Shown here piece after piece: positions 26,704 to 35,677 of a stretch of 64,000 bases of DNA. How positions within the stretch are numbered: the first letter of the stretch is position 1; every line of letters begins with the position of its first letter. A program made the position numbers and the translations under genes. The notes beneath the pieces are model-generated. The model saw only the letters and a program-made list of their open reading frames with translations. It ran no database searches and was not told the DNA's origin. The stretch covers positions 1,944,501 through 2,008,500 of the forward strand of contig NZ_CP020700.1 of the NCBI RefSeq assembly GCF_003932715.1, given 5' to 3'. This DNA comes from Streptomyces tsukubensis (lineage in GTDB: Bacteria; Actinomycetota; Actinomycetes; Streptomycetales; Streptomycetaceae).

Positions 26704-26805
26704 CCCCACATCGTGCCGCACCCATGAGTGATTTGTGCGCTTTAACCCCTTTTGGAATGCCGTGGCTTCGGAATGACGTCCGGTACCGCCGGGGGGCGGC
26801 AACGG

Positions 26806-26840
26806 CCGGAGCCCGCTCGCGGTGTGCGAGCGGGCTCCGG
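26806..26840 (-). terminator. Terminator of the RND transporter gene
   Basis: A perfect 15-base stem (26806-26820 with 26826-26840) with a 5-base loop, 84 bases past the stop of the pump gene. Confidence 0.8.
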
Positions 26841-26923
26841 ACGACGGGCAGGCGGCCCGGGCGCGCCGGTGGCGGGGAAGCCGCCACCGGCGGGCCGGGC
26901 AGGTCGTTTCCGGTGGGAACGAC

Positions 26924-29900
26924 TCAGGCCTTCTGCAGCGTGAGCTCCTCCCCCGCCGCGTCGGGCGGCGTCGGGCCGCCGTCCTTCTTGGCCCGCTTGG
27001 CCGCCTTCTTGGCCGCGCGGCGCTCCTTGCGCAGTTCGACCATGGTGTACAGCGTCGGCACCAGCAGCAGCGTCAGCAGGGTCGAGGAGAGCAGTCCGCC
27101 GATCACCACGACCGCCAGCGGTTTGGCGATGAAACCGCCCTCGCCGGTGATGCCGAGGGCCATCGGCAGCAGGGCGAAGATCGTGGCCAGGGCGGTCATC
27201 AGGATCGGGCGGAGCCGGTGCCGGCCGCCCTCGATGACCGACTCGACCACGCCGTAACCCTGCCTGCGGTACTGGTTGATCAGGTCGATCAGCACGATCG
27301 CGTTGGTGACCACGATGCCGATCAGCATCAGCATGCCGATCAGTGCGGGTACGCCCATCGGGGTGTTCGTGGCCAGCAGCAGTCCGATCGCACCGGTCGC
27401 CGCGAACGGGATGGAGACCAGCAGGATCAGCGGCTGCACCAGCGAGCGGAAGGTGGCGACCAGCAGCATGAAGACGATCGCGATCGCCGCGAGCATGGCG
27501 AGGGCGAGGGAGCCGAAGGCCTCGTCCTGGTCCTCGGCAACTCCGCCGATGGAGGCGGTGGCACCCTCGGGCAGGTCCAGGTCCTTGACCTTCGCCTGGA
27601 GGTCGGAGCTGACCGCTCCGGTGTTGTCACCGGTCGGCTTGGCGCTGATCGTGGCGGCGCGGGCGCCGTCGATCCGCGTCATCGACACCGGGGCGGGTGC
27701 CAGCTTCACATCCGCGATCTCGCCCAGCTTCACCGAGCCGAGCGACAGCTCCCGCAGTTCGGCCATGGTCTTGGCGGGCCTGGCCGAGGTGACCACGACA
27801 TCGCGCTCGGTGTTGTTCAGGATCGCCTTGGCGGCCGGGGTGCCCCGGACGGCCTGGAGAACCTCCGCGCCGAGCGTGGCGTCGCTGAATCCGGCCGCGG
27901 CCGCGTTGGCCTTGGCGGTGACGGAGATCCGCGGAATGGACTGGGCCAGGTCGCTCTGGACGTCGGTGACGTCCTTCATCTCGGCGACCTCCTTGCGGAC
28001 CAGCTCGGCCGCGGTCTTCAGGGTCGCGGAGTCGGACGCCTTGACGACGACGCTCAGGTCCTGGCTGCCGAAGCCGTCACCGGCCGAGATGGTGGTGTCG
28101 CCGATGTCCTTGAGCTTCGCCAGCTCGTCGTCGATCCGGTCGCGGACCTTGTCGAAGTCGGAGGCGTCCTTCAGGGTCATCTGGTACGAGGCCTGGTTGG
28201 CGCCCGTACTGCCGCCGAAGGCGGCCATCCAGCCGGTGGAACCGACGGTGACCTGGTAGTTCTCCAGTTCGTCGATGCCCGCAAGGACCTTCTCGACCTT
28301 CTTGGACGCGGCGTCGGCGGCCTCCAGGCTGGTCCCGGCGGGCAGCTCCTGGCGGACCGACATGACCTCCTGCTCGCCCTCGTCGAAGAAGTTCGTCTTC
28401 AGCAGTCCGGCCATGCCGAAGGTGCCGACGAGGATGACCAGGGCCAGCACGACACTGGTGATCCGGCGGCGGGTGGCGAAGTGCAGGACCGGGAGGTACG
28501 AACGCTGGAGCTTGCTGCGCCCCTCCTTCTCCTCCGCGATCCGCCGGGCCTCTTCCTGGTCGAGACCCCGCACGTCCTTGGGGGCGCGCAGGAACCAGAA
28601 CGACAGCACGGGGACGACGGTGAGGGAGACCAGCAGCGAGGCGAGCAGGGCCGCGGTGATGGTCAGCGAGAACGAGCCGAACAACTCACCGATCATGCCC
28701 CCGGCGAAGCCGATGGGCAGGAAGACGGCGACGGTGGTCAGGGTGGAGGAGGTGACCGCGCCCGCGACCTCCTTCACCGCGTTGATGATCGCACTCTCCC
28801 GCTCCTCGCCGTAACCGAGGTGACGCTTGATGTTCTCCAGCACCACGATCGAGTCGTCGACGACCCGGCCGATGGCGATGGTCAGCGCACCGAGGGTGAG
28901 CATGTTCAGGGAGAGGTCGCGGGTCCACAGGACGATCAGCGCCAGCACCACGGAGAGCGGGATGGAGACCGCGGTCACCAGGGTGGAGCGCAGGGACGCC
29001 AGGAAGACCAGGATCACGATCACGGCGAAGACCAGGCCGAGCGCGCCTTCGGTGGTCAGACCGGAGATCGCCTTGGAGACCGCGGGGCCCTGGTCGGAGA
29101 CGACCGTGACCTCGGATCCGGCGCCCAGGTCCTTGCGCAGGTCGGGCAGCTTGTCCTTGACCGCGTCGGAGATGGCGACGGCGCTGCCGTCCTTGTCCAT
29201 GTTCGCGTAGACCGCGAGGCTGGGCTTTCCGTTGGTACGGGTGAGGGAGACCGCCGCGGCCGGGGTCTGCGCCACCGTCGCCAGGTCACCGAGGCGGACC
29301 GGCGCGCCCTCGGAGCGCGGGATCCGCAGCTCCTGAATCTGCTGGATGCCCGTGTAACCGGCGCCCACCTGGACGGTGCGGCTCTTGCCGTCCTCGCTGA
29401 AGGCACCGGCCGGCATGCTGGCGCCGCCCGCCTGCAGGGCTGCGGCGAGCGCCGCGTTGTTCAGGCCCGCGGCGGAGAGCTTGGCCGGGTCGGGGGTGAC
29501 GGAGACCTGGACGTCGCGTACACCGGCGATGGTGATCTGGCCGGTGCCCTCGATGTCCTCCAGCGCGGGGATGACGACCCGCTCCAGCTGGTCGGCGAGC
29601 GCCTGCTCGTCCTTGTTGGAGGAGCTGACGGCGAGGACGACGGCCGGGATGTCGTCGGTCGAACCGGCGATGACCTCGGGCTCGACGTCCTGGGGCAGCT
29701 GGGACCTGGCCCGGTTCACGGCCTGCTGGACATCGGCGACGAGCTGCTTGGTGCCCTCGCCGTACTCGAAGCTGGCCATGATCACGGCGTTGCCCTCGCT
29801 CGCCGTGGAGGTGATGCCCTTGATGCCGTCGACCGCCTCGATGGAGTTCTCCAGCGGTTCGACGACCTGCTTCTCCACCATGTCCGGGGAGGCGCCCTCG

Positions 29901-30055
29901 TAGGGGGCGAGCACCGACACCATCGGCAGGGAGATGGATGGCAGTAACTGCTGTTTGATCTGAGGTATCGCAATCGCCCCGAAGACGAGTGCGATGATGG
30001 ACATCAACCCGACCAAGGCGCGTTGTTTCAGGCTGAAGCTGGACAGCCAGGACAT
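26924..30055 (-). CDS. RND-family efflux permease (HAE1/SwrC-like)
   Basis: A 1043-residue RND pump with the duplicated layout: TM1, a large extracytoplasmic porter loop, TM2-6, TM7, a second loop, TM8-12. TM4 has the acidic residues used for proton relay (GRVVDDSIVVLENI). It is of the tripartite AcrB class by sequence, but no membrane-fusion adaptor is encoded nearby and a Gram-positive has no outer membrane, so it resembles SwrC-type single pumps. The C terminus is a Lys/Arg/Ala-rich cytoplasmic tail. ATG 30055 has AAGGAGAG upstream. Substrate unknown. Confidence 0.93.
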   Translation of the reverse strand: MSWLSSFSLKQRALVGLMSIIALVFGAIAIPQIKQQLLPSISLPMVSVLAPYEGASPDMVEKQVVEPLENSIEAVDGIKGITSTASEGNAVIMASFEYGEGTKQLVADVQQAVNRARSQLPQDVEPEVIAGSTDDIPAVVLAVSSSNKDEQALADQLERVVIPALEDIEGTGQITIAGVRDVQVSVTPDPAKLSAAGLNNAALAAALQAGGASMPAGAFSEDGKSRTVQVGAGYTGIQQIQELRIPRSEGAPVRLGDLATVAQTPAAAVSLTRTNGKPSLAVYANMDKDGSAVAISDAVKDKLPDLRKDLGAGSEVTVVSDQGPAVSKAISGLTTEGALGLVFAVIVILVFLASLRSTLVTAVSIPLSVVLALIVLWTRDLSLNMLTLGALTIAIGRVVDDSIVVLENIKRHLGYGEERESAIINAVKEVAGAVTSSTLTTVAVFLPIGFAGGMIGELFGSFSLTITAALLASLLVSLTVVPVLSFWFLRAPKDVRGLDQEEARRIAEEKEGRSKLQRSYLPVLHFATRRRITSVVLALVILVGTFGMAGLLKTNFFDEGEQEVMSVRQELPAGTSLEAADAASKKVEKVLAGIDELENYQVTVGSTGWMAAFGGSTGANQASYQMTLKDASDFDKVRDRIDDELAKLKDIGDTTISAGDGFGSQDLSVVVKASDSATLKTAAELVRKEVAEMKDVTDVQSDLAQSIPRISVTAKANAAAAGFSDATLGAEVLQAVRGTPAAKAILNNTERDVVVTSARPAKTMAELRELSLGSVKLGEIADVKLAPAPVSMTRIDGARAATISAKPTGDNTGAVSSDLQAKVKDLDLPEGATASIGGVAEDQDEAFGSLALAMLAAIAIVFMLLVATFRSLVQPLILLVSIPFAATGAIGLLLATNTPMGVPALIGMLMLIGIVVTNAIVLIDLINQYRRQGYGVVESVIEGGRHRLRPILMTALATIFALLPMALGITGEGGFIAKPLAVVVIGGLLSSTLLTLLLVPTLYTMVELRKERRAAKKAAKRAKKDGGPTPPDAAGEELTLQKA

Positions 30056-30222
30056 AACCGGTTCGACTCTCCTTCGGGGGCTCGTGTTCCGGGCTGACTC
30101 CCGGGACGGCCGGGGCACAACGGCCCGCTTATACGATCAGCCACCCCTTAGGGCGGACCCGTCGCCCCCAGGTCCCGTTCTTTATCTCGCGCATACCGCA
30201 GGTGGAGTACGCGGTTCCCGTC

Positions 30223-30903
30223 CTAGTCCACCCTTGGACGGACCAGCCCCGACTCGTAGGCGATGACGACGAGTTGGGCCCGGTCCCGGGCGCCCAGTTT
30301 GGCCATGGCGCGATTCACATGGGTCTTCACGGTCAGCGGGCTGACGGCGAGCCGTTCGGCGATCTCGTCGTTGGAGTGGCCGCCCGCGACCAGGACGAGG
30401 ACCTCCCGCTCCCGTACGGTGAGCGCGTCCAGCCGGTCGGAGTAGGGCTCGGAGGCGTCCTCGTCCGGGCCGCCCTGGGCGAGGAACTTGGCGATCAGCC
30501 CCTTGGTGGCGACCGGTGAGAGCAGCGCCTCCCCGGCGGCGGCGATCCGGATGGCGTTGAGGAGCTCATCGGGCTCGGCGCCCTTGCCGAGGAAGCCGGA
30601 GGCTCCGGCGCGCAGCGACCGGACCACGTACTCGTCCACCTCGAAGGTGGTCAGCATGACCACCCGTACCCGGGCCAGCTCGGGATCGGCGCTGATCAGC
30701 CGGGTCGCGGCCAGACCGTCCATACCGGGCATCCGGATGTCCATCAGGACGACGTCCGGCTTCTCGGCGCGGGCGAGTTCGACGCCCTGGGCGCCGTCCG
30801 CCGCCTCTCCGACGACGGTCATGTCCGGTTCGGAGTCCACCAGGACCCTGAACGCGCTGCGCAGCAGCGTCTGATCGTCGACCAGCAAGACCCGGATGGT
30901 CAT
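30223..30903 (-). CDS. NarL/FixJ-family response regulator
   Basis: A 226-residue regulator: receiver with VDD, phosphoacceptor Asp54 in VVLMDIRMPG and Lys in FLGKGA, a linker, then a LuxR-type helix-turn-helix with LTVREREVLVLVAGG and NDEIAERL. Paired with the kinase whose start lies upstream; the two overlap by 4 bases. Its targets are unknown; the adjacent RND pump on the same strand is an obvious candidate. Confidence 0.95.
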   Translation of the reverse strand: MTIRVLLVDDQTLLRSAFRVLVDSEPDMTVVGEAADGAQGVELARAEKPDVVLMDIRMPGMDGLAATRLISADPELARVRVVMLTTFEVDEYVVRSLRAGASGFLGKGAEPDELLNAIRIAAAGEALLSPVATKGLIAKFLAQGGPDEDASEPYSDRLDALTVREREVLVLVAGGHSNDEIAERLAVSPLTVKTHVNRAMAKLGARDRAQLVVIAYESGLVRPRVD

Positions 30904-32273
30904 GTGTCCTCCCCCGAACGCGCGGTGAGGGGCAGTATCGCCTGGACCCGGAAGCCGCCGCCGTAGCGGGGGCCGGTGGTCAGCCTGCCCCCGAGGGCGG
31001 AGACCCGTTCCCGCATGCCGAGGAGTCCGTGGCCGGTGCCGCCGATCTCGTGCGGCGGGCCGCCCGCGGCGGCGACCGCGTCGGGGGCCGGGGTGCCGGG
31101 GGGCCCGGCGGTGTCCCCGGCACCGGGCCGGGGTGCTTCGGAGCCGGGGTCCGGAGGTTCGGTCCTCGCGTACGGCATCCGGCCCGAGGCGTACGGCATC
31201 CGGCCCGAGATCCCGTTGTCGAGCACCGTGACCTCCAGCGTCGAGCCCACCCGGATCACGCTGACCTCGGCCTTCGCATCGGGTCCCGCATGCTTGCGGA
31301 CATTGGTCAGCGCCTCCTGGATGATCCGGTACGCGGCCAGATCGACGGCCGCCGGACGTCGCACGCCTTCATCGGCACGGGCCACCTCCACCGGCAGGCC
31401 CGCCTGCCGGAAGGTGGTGACCAGTTCGTCGAGGACGTCGAGCCCGGGCGCCGGTTCGGTGGGGGCCTCCGGGTCGCCGGACTGCCGCAGCAGTCCGACG
31501 GTGGCCCGCAGTTCGTTGAGGGCCGAGCGGCTGGCCTCGCGGACATGCCCCAGCGCCTCCTTCGCCTGGTCCGGGCGGCGGTCCATGACATGGGCGGCGA
31601 CGCCCGCCTGCACATTGACCAGGGCTATGTGATGGGCGACCACATCGTGCAGATCGCGGGCGATCCGCAGCCGCTCCTCGGCGACCCTGCGGCGGGCCTC
31701 CTCCTCGCGGGTGCGCTCGGCCCGTTCGGCCCGCTCCTTGATGGCCTCGACGACATCGCGGCGGCTGCGGACCGCGTCCCCCGCGGCGGCCGCCATTCCG
31801 GTCCAGGCGAAGATGCCGAGGTTCTCCTGGGTGTACCAGGGGGTGCTGCCGAAGAACATGGCGGTGCCGGTGAGGGCGGTCATCGTCAGCAGGCCCGCCC
31901 GCCAGGTGGTGGCCCGGCCGGTGCGGGAGGCGACGGTGTAGAGGGCTATGACGGCGGCCATGGCGACGGGCGCGGGCCGGTTGCCGTAGAGGAGTTCGGC
32001 CGCCGTCAGCACGGAGGTGAAGGCGAGGACCGCCATCGGGTTCCGGCGGCGGTGCACCAGCGCGGCGGCGGCCAGGGTCATCAGGACCAGGCTGCGCTCG
32101 TCGGGGCTGCGGACCCGGAACCGCGGGCCGTGCTCCCCGTACCCGTAGGGCTCGGCGAACGAGCCCACGACCATACAGAGGAAAACGGTGCCCGCGAGGG
32201 CTCCGTCGAGCGCCATGGGGTGCTCGCGCAGCCAGGACCGGGTCCGGTCGAAACCGTCGGCGAGGGTCGTCAC
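30900..32273 (-). CDS. Sensor histidine kinase (HisKA_3 type)
   Basis: A 457-residue kinase with about five N-terminal TM segments, a dimerisation/phosphoacceptor helix with RDLHDVVAHH, and an HATPase domain with N box EALTNVRKHA, DNG, and a GHGLLGMRERV glycine box. Between the DNG and glycine boxes is a Pro/Gly/Ala-rich insert of about 55 residues that includes a tandem GRMPYA repeat. GTG 32273 has no clear ribosome site; TTG 32282 or ATG 32216 are alternatives. Operon with the regulator at 30223. Confidence 0.9.
   Translation of the reverse strand: MTTLADGFDRTRSWLREHPMALDGALAGTVFLCMVVGSFAEPYGYGEHGPRFRVRSPDERSLVLMTLAAAALVHRRRNPMAVLAFTSVLTAAELLYGNRPAPVAMAAVIALYTVASRTGRATTWRAGLLTMTALTGTAMFFGSTPWYTQENLGIFAWTGMAAAAGDAVRSRRDVVEAIKERAERAERTREEEARRRVAEERLRIARDLHDVVAHHIALVNVQAGVAAHVMDRRPDQAKEALGHVREASRSALNELRATVGLLRQSGDPEAPTEPAPGLDVLDELVTTFRQAGLPVEVARADEGVRRPAAVDLAAYRIIQEALTNVRKHAGPDAKAEVSVIRVGSTLEVTVLDNGISGRMPYASGRMPYARTEPPDPGSEAPRPGAGDTAGPPGTPAPDAVAAAGGPPHEIGGTGHGLLGMRERVSALGGRLTTGPRYGGGFRVQAILPLTARSGEDT
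31168..31208. repeat. 21-base tandem duplication inside the kinase gene
   Basis: A 20-base word starting GCGTACGGCATCC is repeated exactly 21 bases on, in frame, duplicating seven residues of the ATPase-domain insert. It looks like a recent slippage event. Confidence 0.8.
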
Positions 32274-32376
32274 GTCAAGCAACGGTACGGTGTGCCGCCT
32301 CCCGGAACCCCCGAACGGGCCTATTGGCTGCGCCACGCGGCGAACGGCGTCCACCGGCACCCGTGGGTGAACGCAC

Positions 32377-32406
32377 CGCGCCCACCGGGGGTGACCGGTG
32401 GGCGCG
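32377..32406 (-). terminator. Terminator of the psp genes
   Basis: A perfect 12-base stem (32377-32388 with 32395-32406) around a 6-base loop, between the pspAA stop and the downstream kinase start on the same strand. Confidence 0.7.
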
Positions 32407-32500
32407 GGGTGCTGTGTCGGAGTGTGTACGCGGCGGAGCCGTACCGGACGGCCCCGGAGAAGGAGCGCGGACCGGAGCGGGAGCGCGGGCCGGAGGAGGG

Positions 32501-32779
32501 TCAGCCGGGGATGAAGCCCCAGTCGCCGAACAGCTCGCGGACCTCGTCCAGGGTGGCCCCGGGGGCGGGGAGGATCAGCTCGGAGGGTTCCAGCACATCG
32601 TCCGGGAGGGGCTCGCCCAGTTCCCGGACCCGGGTGAGCAGTGCGGTGAAGGTACGGCGGAAACCGTCTTCGTCGCCCGCCTCCAGCTCGGCGAGGAGTT
32701 CGTCGTCGAGCTTGTTCAGTTCGGCGAAGTGGCTGTCCGCCAGCCTCACCTGGCCCTCCCCCATGATCCGTACGATCAT
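32501..32779 (-). CDS. PspA-associated protein PspAA
   Basis: A 92-residue acidic protein that begins MIVRIMGEGQ, the hallmark of the PspAA family found beside PspA/IM30 genes in actinobacteria and other lineages. Family members are thought to join the membrane-stress response with PspA. It lies 107 bases downstream of pspA on the same strand and is probably cotranscribed, with a terminator after it. Confidence 0.9.
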   Translation of the reverse strand: MIVRIMGEGQVRLADSHFAELNKLDDELLAELEAGDEDGFRRTFTALLTRVRELGEPLPDDVLEPSELILPAPGATLDEVRELFGDWGFIPG

Positions 32780-32886
32780 GACGAGCCCTCACTTCCCGGT
32801 GTGCCGGCCGGTCCGGCACCGGCCCGGGTCTCCCCGGAGCGGTGCCTTCCGCCGTCCTTGCGGTCCGTAGTGGTCAGTGCTTGCGG

Positions 32887-33669
32887 TCAGTGCTTGTTGA
32901 AGTCGGGACGGCCCGGGCCGTCCTGTGCCGAGCCGCCTTCGATGGCCTGCTGTCCGGTGCTGCTGCCGCCGGCCAGTTCCGCCTTCATCCGCTGGAGCTC
33001 CAGCTCGACGTCGGTCCCGCCGGCGATCCGGTCCAGCTCGGCGGCGATATCGTCCTTGGCCATGCCGGTCGGGTCGTCGAGCGCGCCCGAGGCGAGCAGC
33101 TCGTCGATGGCCCCGGCCCGGGCCTGGAGCTGGGCGGTCTTGTCCTCGGCCCGCTGGATCGCCAGACCGACGTCGCCCATCTCCTCGGAGATGCCGGTGA
33201 ACGCCTCGCCGATCCGGGTCTGGGCCTGGGCTGCGGTGTAGGTGGCCTTGATGGTCTCCTTCTTGGTACGGAAGGCATCGACCTTGGCCTGGAGCCGCTG
33301 AGCGGCGAGGGTGAGCTTCTCCTCCTCGCCCTGGAGCGTGCTGTGCTGGGTCTCCAGGTCGCTGACCTGCTGCTGGAGGGCGGCACGCCGGGACAGCGCC
33401 TCACGGGCCAGGTCCTCCCGGCCGAGCGCCAGCGCCTTGCGGCCCTGGTCCTCCAGCTTGGAGGACTGGCCCTGCAACTGGTTGAGCTGGAGCTCCAGGC
33501 GCTTGCGGGAGGTCGCGACGTCCGCGACTCCACGGCGCACCTTCTGCAGCAGCTCCAGCTGCTTCTGATACGAGTAATCAAGGGTCTCGCGCGGGTCCTC
33601 GGCCCGGTCAAGGGCCTTGTTCGCCTTCGCGCGGAAGATCATCCCCATACGCTTCATGACACCGCTCAT
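32887..33669 (-). CDS. pspA: PspA/IM30 (ESCRT-III-like) membrane-stress protein
   Basis: A 260-residue, almost wholly helical coiled-coil protein of the PspA/Vipp1 family. The N-terminal amphipathic helix (MKRMGMIFRAKANKAL) binds membranes; the long heptad region with many Gln, Leu and Glu drives assembly into rods or rings that protect damaged membranes. The C terminus is a short Gly/Ser-rich tail. ATG 33669 follows AAGGGGG at long spacing; ATG 33657 is possible. Its neighbour pspAA supports the assignment. No pspF- or ClgR-like regulator is nearby. Confidence 0.95.
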   Translation of the reverse strand: MSGVMKRMGMIFRAKANKALDRAEDPRETLDYSYQKQLELLQKVRRGVADVATSRKRLELQLNQLQGQSSKLEDQGRKALALGREDLAREALSRRAALQQQVSDLETQHSTLQGEEEKLTLAAQRLQAKVDAFRTKKETIKATYTAAQAQTRIGEAFTGISEEMGDVGLAIQRAEDKTAQLQARAGAIDELLASGALDDPTGMAKDDIAAELDRIAGGTDVELELQRMKAELAGGSSTGQQAIEGGSAQDGPGRPDFNKH

Positions 33670-34043
33670 GGGCTTCGCGCGCCCCCTTCTGACGGACTAC
33701 AGCTCCAGCACTCCAACAGAACCCACAGTACGGGCCCTGCCTCCATTACCGCACTGTTCGAGCACGGATGCGCTCCTCCCCAAGGACGACTGCGCACGGC
33801 GTCCGATCCGGCGCAAGGAGTAGACGAGCGTCAGGGTCGCCGCCCCGGCGGGGTCCTCCCGGGCGTCCTGCACCCACTCCTCGACATCGGTGCATCACCG
33901 CGCGGCCCGCGCGGGCACGGGCCGGAGGGGCCGCCCCGGTGCCGATTTCGGTGCAGCCTCCTTTCAGTACACACGTACGGTGTTGCCGTTTCGTTCCCAT
34001 CCGGCGTTGGGTCCATGCGAACGACCCCGTACCCTTGGTTTTT
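33670..34043. other. Divergent promoter region of pspA and the DUF3043 gene
   Basis: No credible gene on either strand. It must hold the pspA promoter and that of the DUF3043 gene, but I cannot assign either or see a clear operator. Confidence 0.45.
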
Positions 34044-34640
34044 GTGTTCCGTAGCCGCGCCAAGACAGAGAAGGCCCCCGCCGAGCAGTTGACGGCGGCC
34101 GACTCCCAGCAGACCCGCGATCCGCAGGCCCCGAAGGGCCGCCCGACTCCGAAGCGGAGTGAGGCCCAGAGCCAGCGCCGCCGTGCCGCCACGCAGCCGC
34201 GCGACCGCAAGGCCGCGATGAAGCAGGCGCGGGAGACCCGGCGGACGGAGCTCGCGCGCCAGCGCGAGGCTCTGGCCAATGGTGACGAGCGGTATCTGCC
34301 CGCCCGTGACAAGGGCCCGGTCCGCCGCTTCGTCCGCGATTTCGTGGACTCCCGCTTCTGCATCGCGGAATTCTTCCTGCCGATGGCGGTGATCATCCTC
34401 GTACTGAGCATGATCCGCGTCGGTCAGCTCCAGACCATCTCGCTGCTGCTCTGGCTGGGCGTGATCGTCATGATCATCATCGACTCGGTGGGTCTGTCGA
34501 TCCGGATGAAGAAGCAGCTCAACGAGCGCTTCCCGAACGAGTCCAAGCGCGGTGCCGTCGCCTACGGTCTGATGCGGACCCTCCAGATGCGCCGGCTGCG
34601 TCTGCCGAAGCCGCAGGTCAAGCGCGGAGAGCGGCCCTGA
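34044..34640 (+). CDS. DUF3043 membrane protein
   Basis: A 198-residue protein: a long hydrophilic N terminus rich in Lys, Arg, Gln and Ala (about residues 1-95), two TM helices (near 112-150) and a basic C-terminal tail. This matches actinobacterial DUF3043 proteins, whose function is unknown. GTG 34044 directly opens the charged region; no strong ribosome site is visible. Divergent from pspA. Confidence 0.85.
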   Translation: MFRSRAKTEKAPAEQLTAADSQQTRDPQAPKGRPTPKRSEAQSQRRRAATQPRDRKAAMKQARETRRTELARQREALANGDERYLPARDKGPVRRFVRDFVDSRFCIAEFFLPMAVIILVLSMIRVGQLQTISLLLWLGVIVMIIIDSVGLSIRMKKQLNERFPNESKRGAVAYGLMRTLQMRRLRLPKPQVKRGERP

Positions 34641-34732
34641 GCGGTCAGTCGCCCGGCGGCCGAGCGCCGGGCGGACCGGCACTCGCCGGTCCCGAGTCCG
34701 AGCTGCCCGAAGCTGCTGTTCCCGGTGGTTCC

Positions 34733-35566
34733 GTGCCCGAAGCCGCCCCCGCGACCGCCGGGGCAGCCGTGTCCCCCGGACCGAGCCTGGCCCCCGGGGC
34801 CGTACGGGAACTCCTCCGCGAGGAGCTGCTCTCCCGCCAGCTCGACGAGCAGATCGTCGCCCGCTACCCGGTGGGCCGGCGGCTGCGGATCCTCGACGTC
34901 GGGACGGGACGCGGCCTCCAAGCCCTGCGCTTGGCCCGCGCCGGGCATGCGATCACCGGCCTGGAGTCCGGCCCCGAGCTGCTGACGGCCGCCCGTGAGG
35001 CCCTGGCCGCCGAGCCCGCCGGAATCCAGGAACGGGTCCGGCTCATCGAGGGCGACAGCCGCGAGACCGGGGCCCACTTCGCGCCCGGCAGCTTCGACGT
35101 GGTGCTCTGCCACGGTGTGCTGATGAGCTCCCCCGAGCCCGACGCGGTGCTCGCGGGCCTCGCCCGGGTGCTGGCGCCCGGCGGCCTGCTCTCCCTGGTC
35201 GTACGGAACGCGGACGCGCTCGCCCTCGGACCCGGGCTGGCCGGGGACTGGGCCGGGGCGCTGTCCGCGCTGGACCCCGACACCACCGCCTTCACCGACG
35301 AGCGGACCGGCCGGGCCCTGCGGGCCGACCGGCTGGACGCGCTCACCGCCACCCTCGCGGGGATCGCCGCGCCGCTGCACGTCTGGTACGGCGTGCAGGT
35401 CTTCAGCGAGTGGGCCGACGATGCGACGCTCCCGGTGGTCACGGAGGGCGCCCGGGACCACTCGCCGGACCTCGAACGGCTGCTGGCCGCGGAGGACCGG
35501 GCCGGGCGGACCGATCCGTACCGTCGTACGGCGGCGCTGCTGCACCTCTGCGGCGTACGCGGCTGA
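34733..35566 (+). CDS. Class I SAM-dependent methyltransferase (SmtA/CmoM-like)
   Basis: A 277-residue methyltransferase with the SAM-binding motif I LDVGTGRGLQALRLA, an acidic residue at the end of strand 2 (GLESG), GDSRE and the motif IV region FDVVLCHGVLM. The N-terminal 25 residues are low-complexity Ala/Pro. C-terminal features (WYGVQVFSEW) recall the CmoM/SmtA tRNA methyltransferase group, but the substrate cannot be fixed. GTG 34733 lies 92 bases after the DUF3043 gene, so cotranscription is possible. Confidence 0.85.
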   Translation: MPEAAPATAGAAVSPGPSLAPGAVRELLREELLSRQLDEQIVARYPVGRRLRILDVGTGRGLQALRLARAGHAITGLESGPELLTAAREALAAEPAGIQERVRLIEGDSRETGAHFAPGSFDVVLCHGVLMSSPEPDAVLAGLARVLAPGGLLSLVVRNADALALGPGLAGDWAGALSALDPDTTAFTDERTGRALRADRLDALTATLAGIAAPLHVWYGVQVFSEWADDATLPVVTEGARDHSPDLERLLAAEDRAGRTDPYRRTAALLHLCGVRG

Positions 35567-35677
35567 TCCCGGCCGGGTCCGGGTTCGCGGGCCCGCTCCG
35601 GCGGCCCGCGCCGGCCTTCACCGGTGATTTCCGGTCGGCGGTCAGGCAGTCGCGGGGGATTCTGCGTCACCGGACAC

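Noticed and set aside
26822-29947. Long plus-strand open frame (about 1040 codons) across the RND gene
   Set aside because: Shadow of the RND pump. Its composition (Gly, Asp, Arg, Gln) is typical of antisense frames in high-GC genomes.
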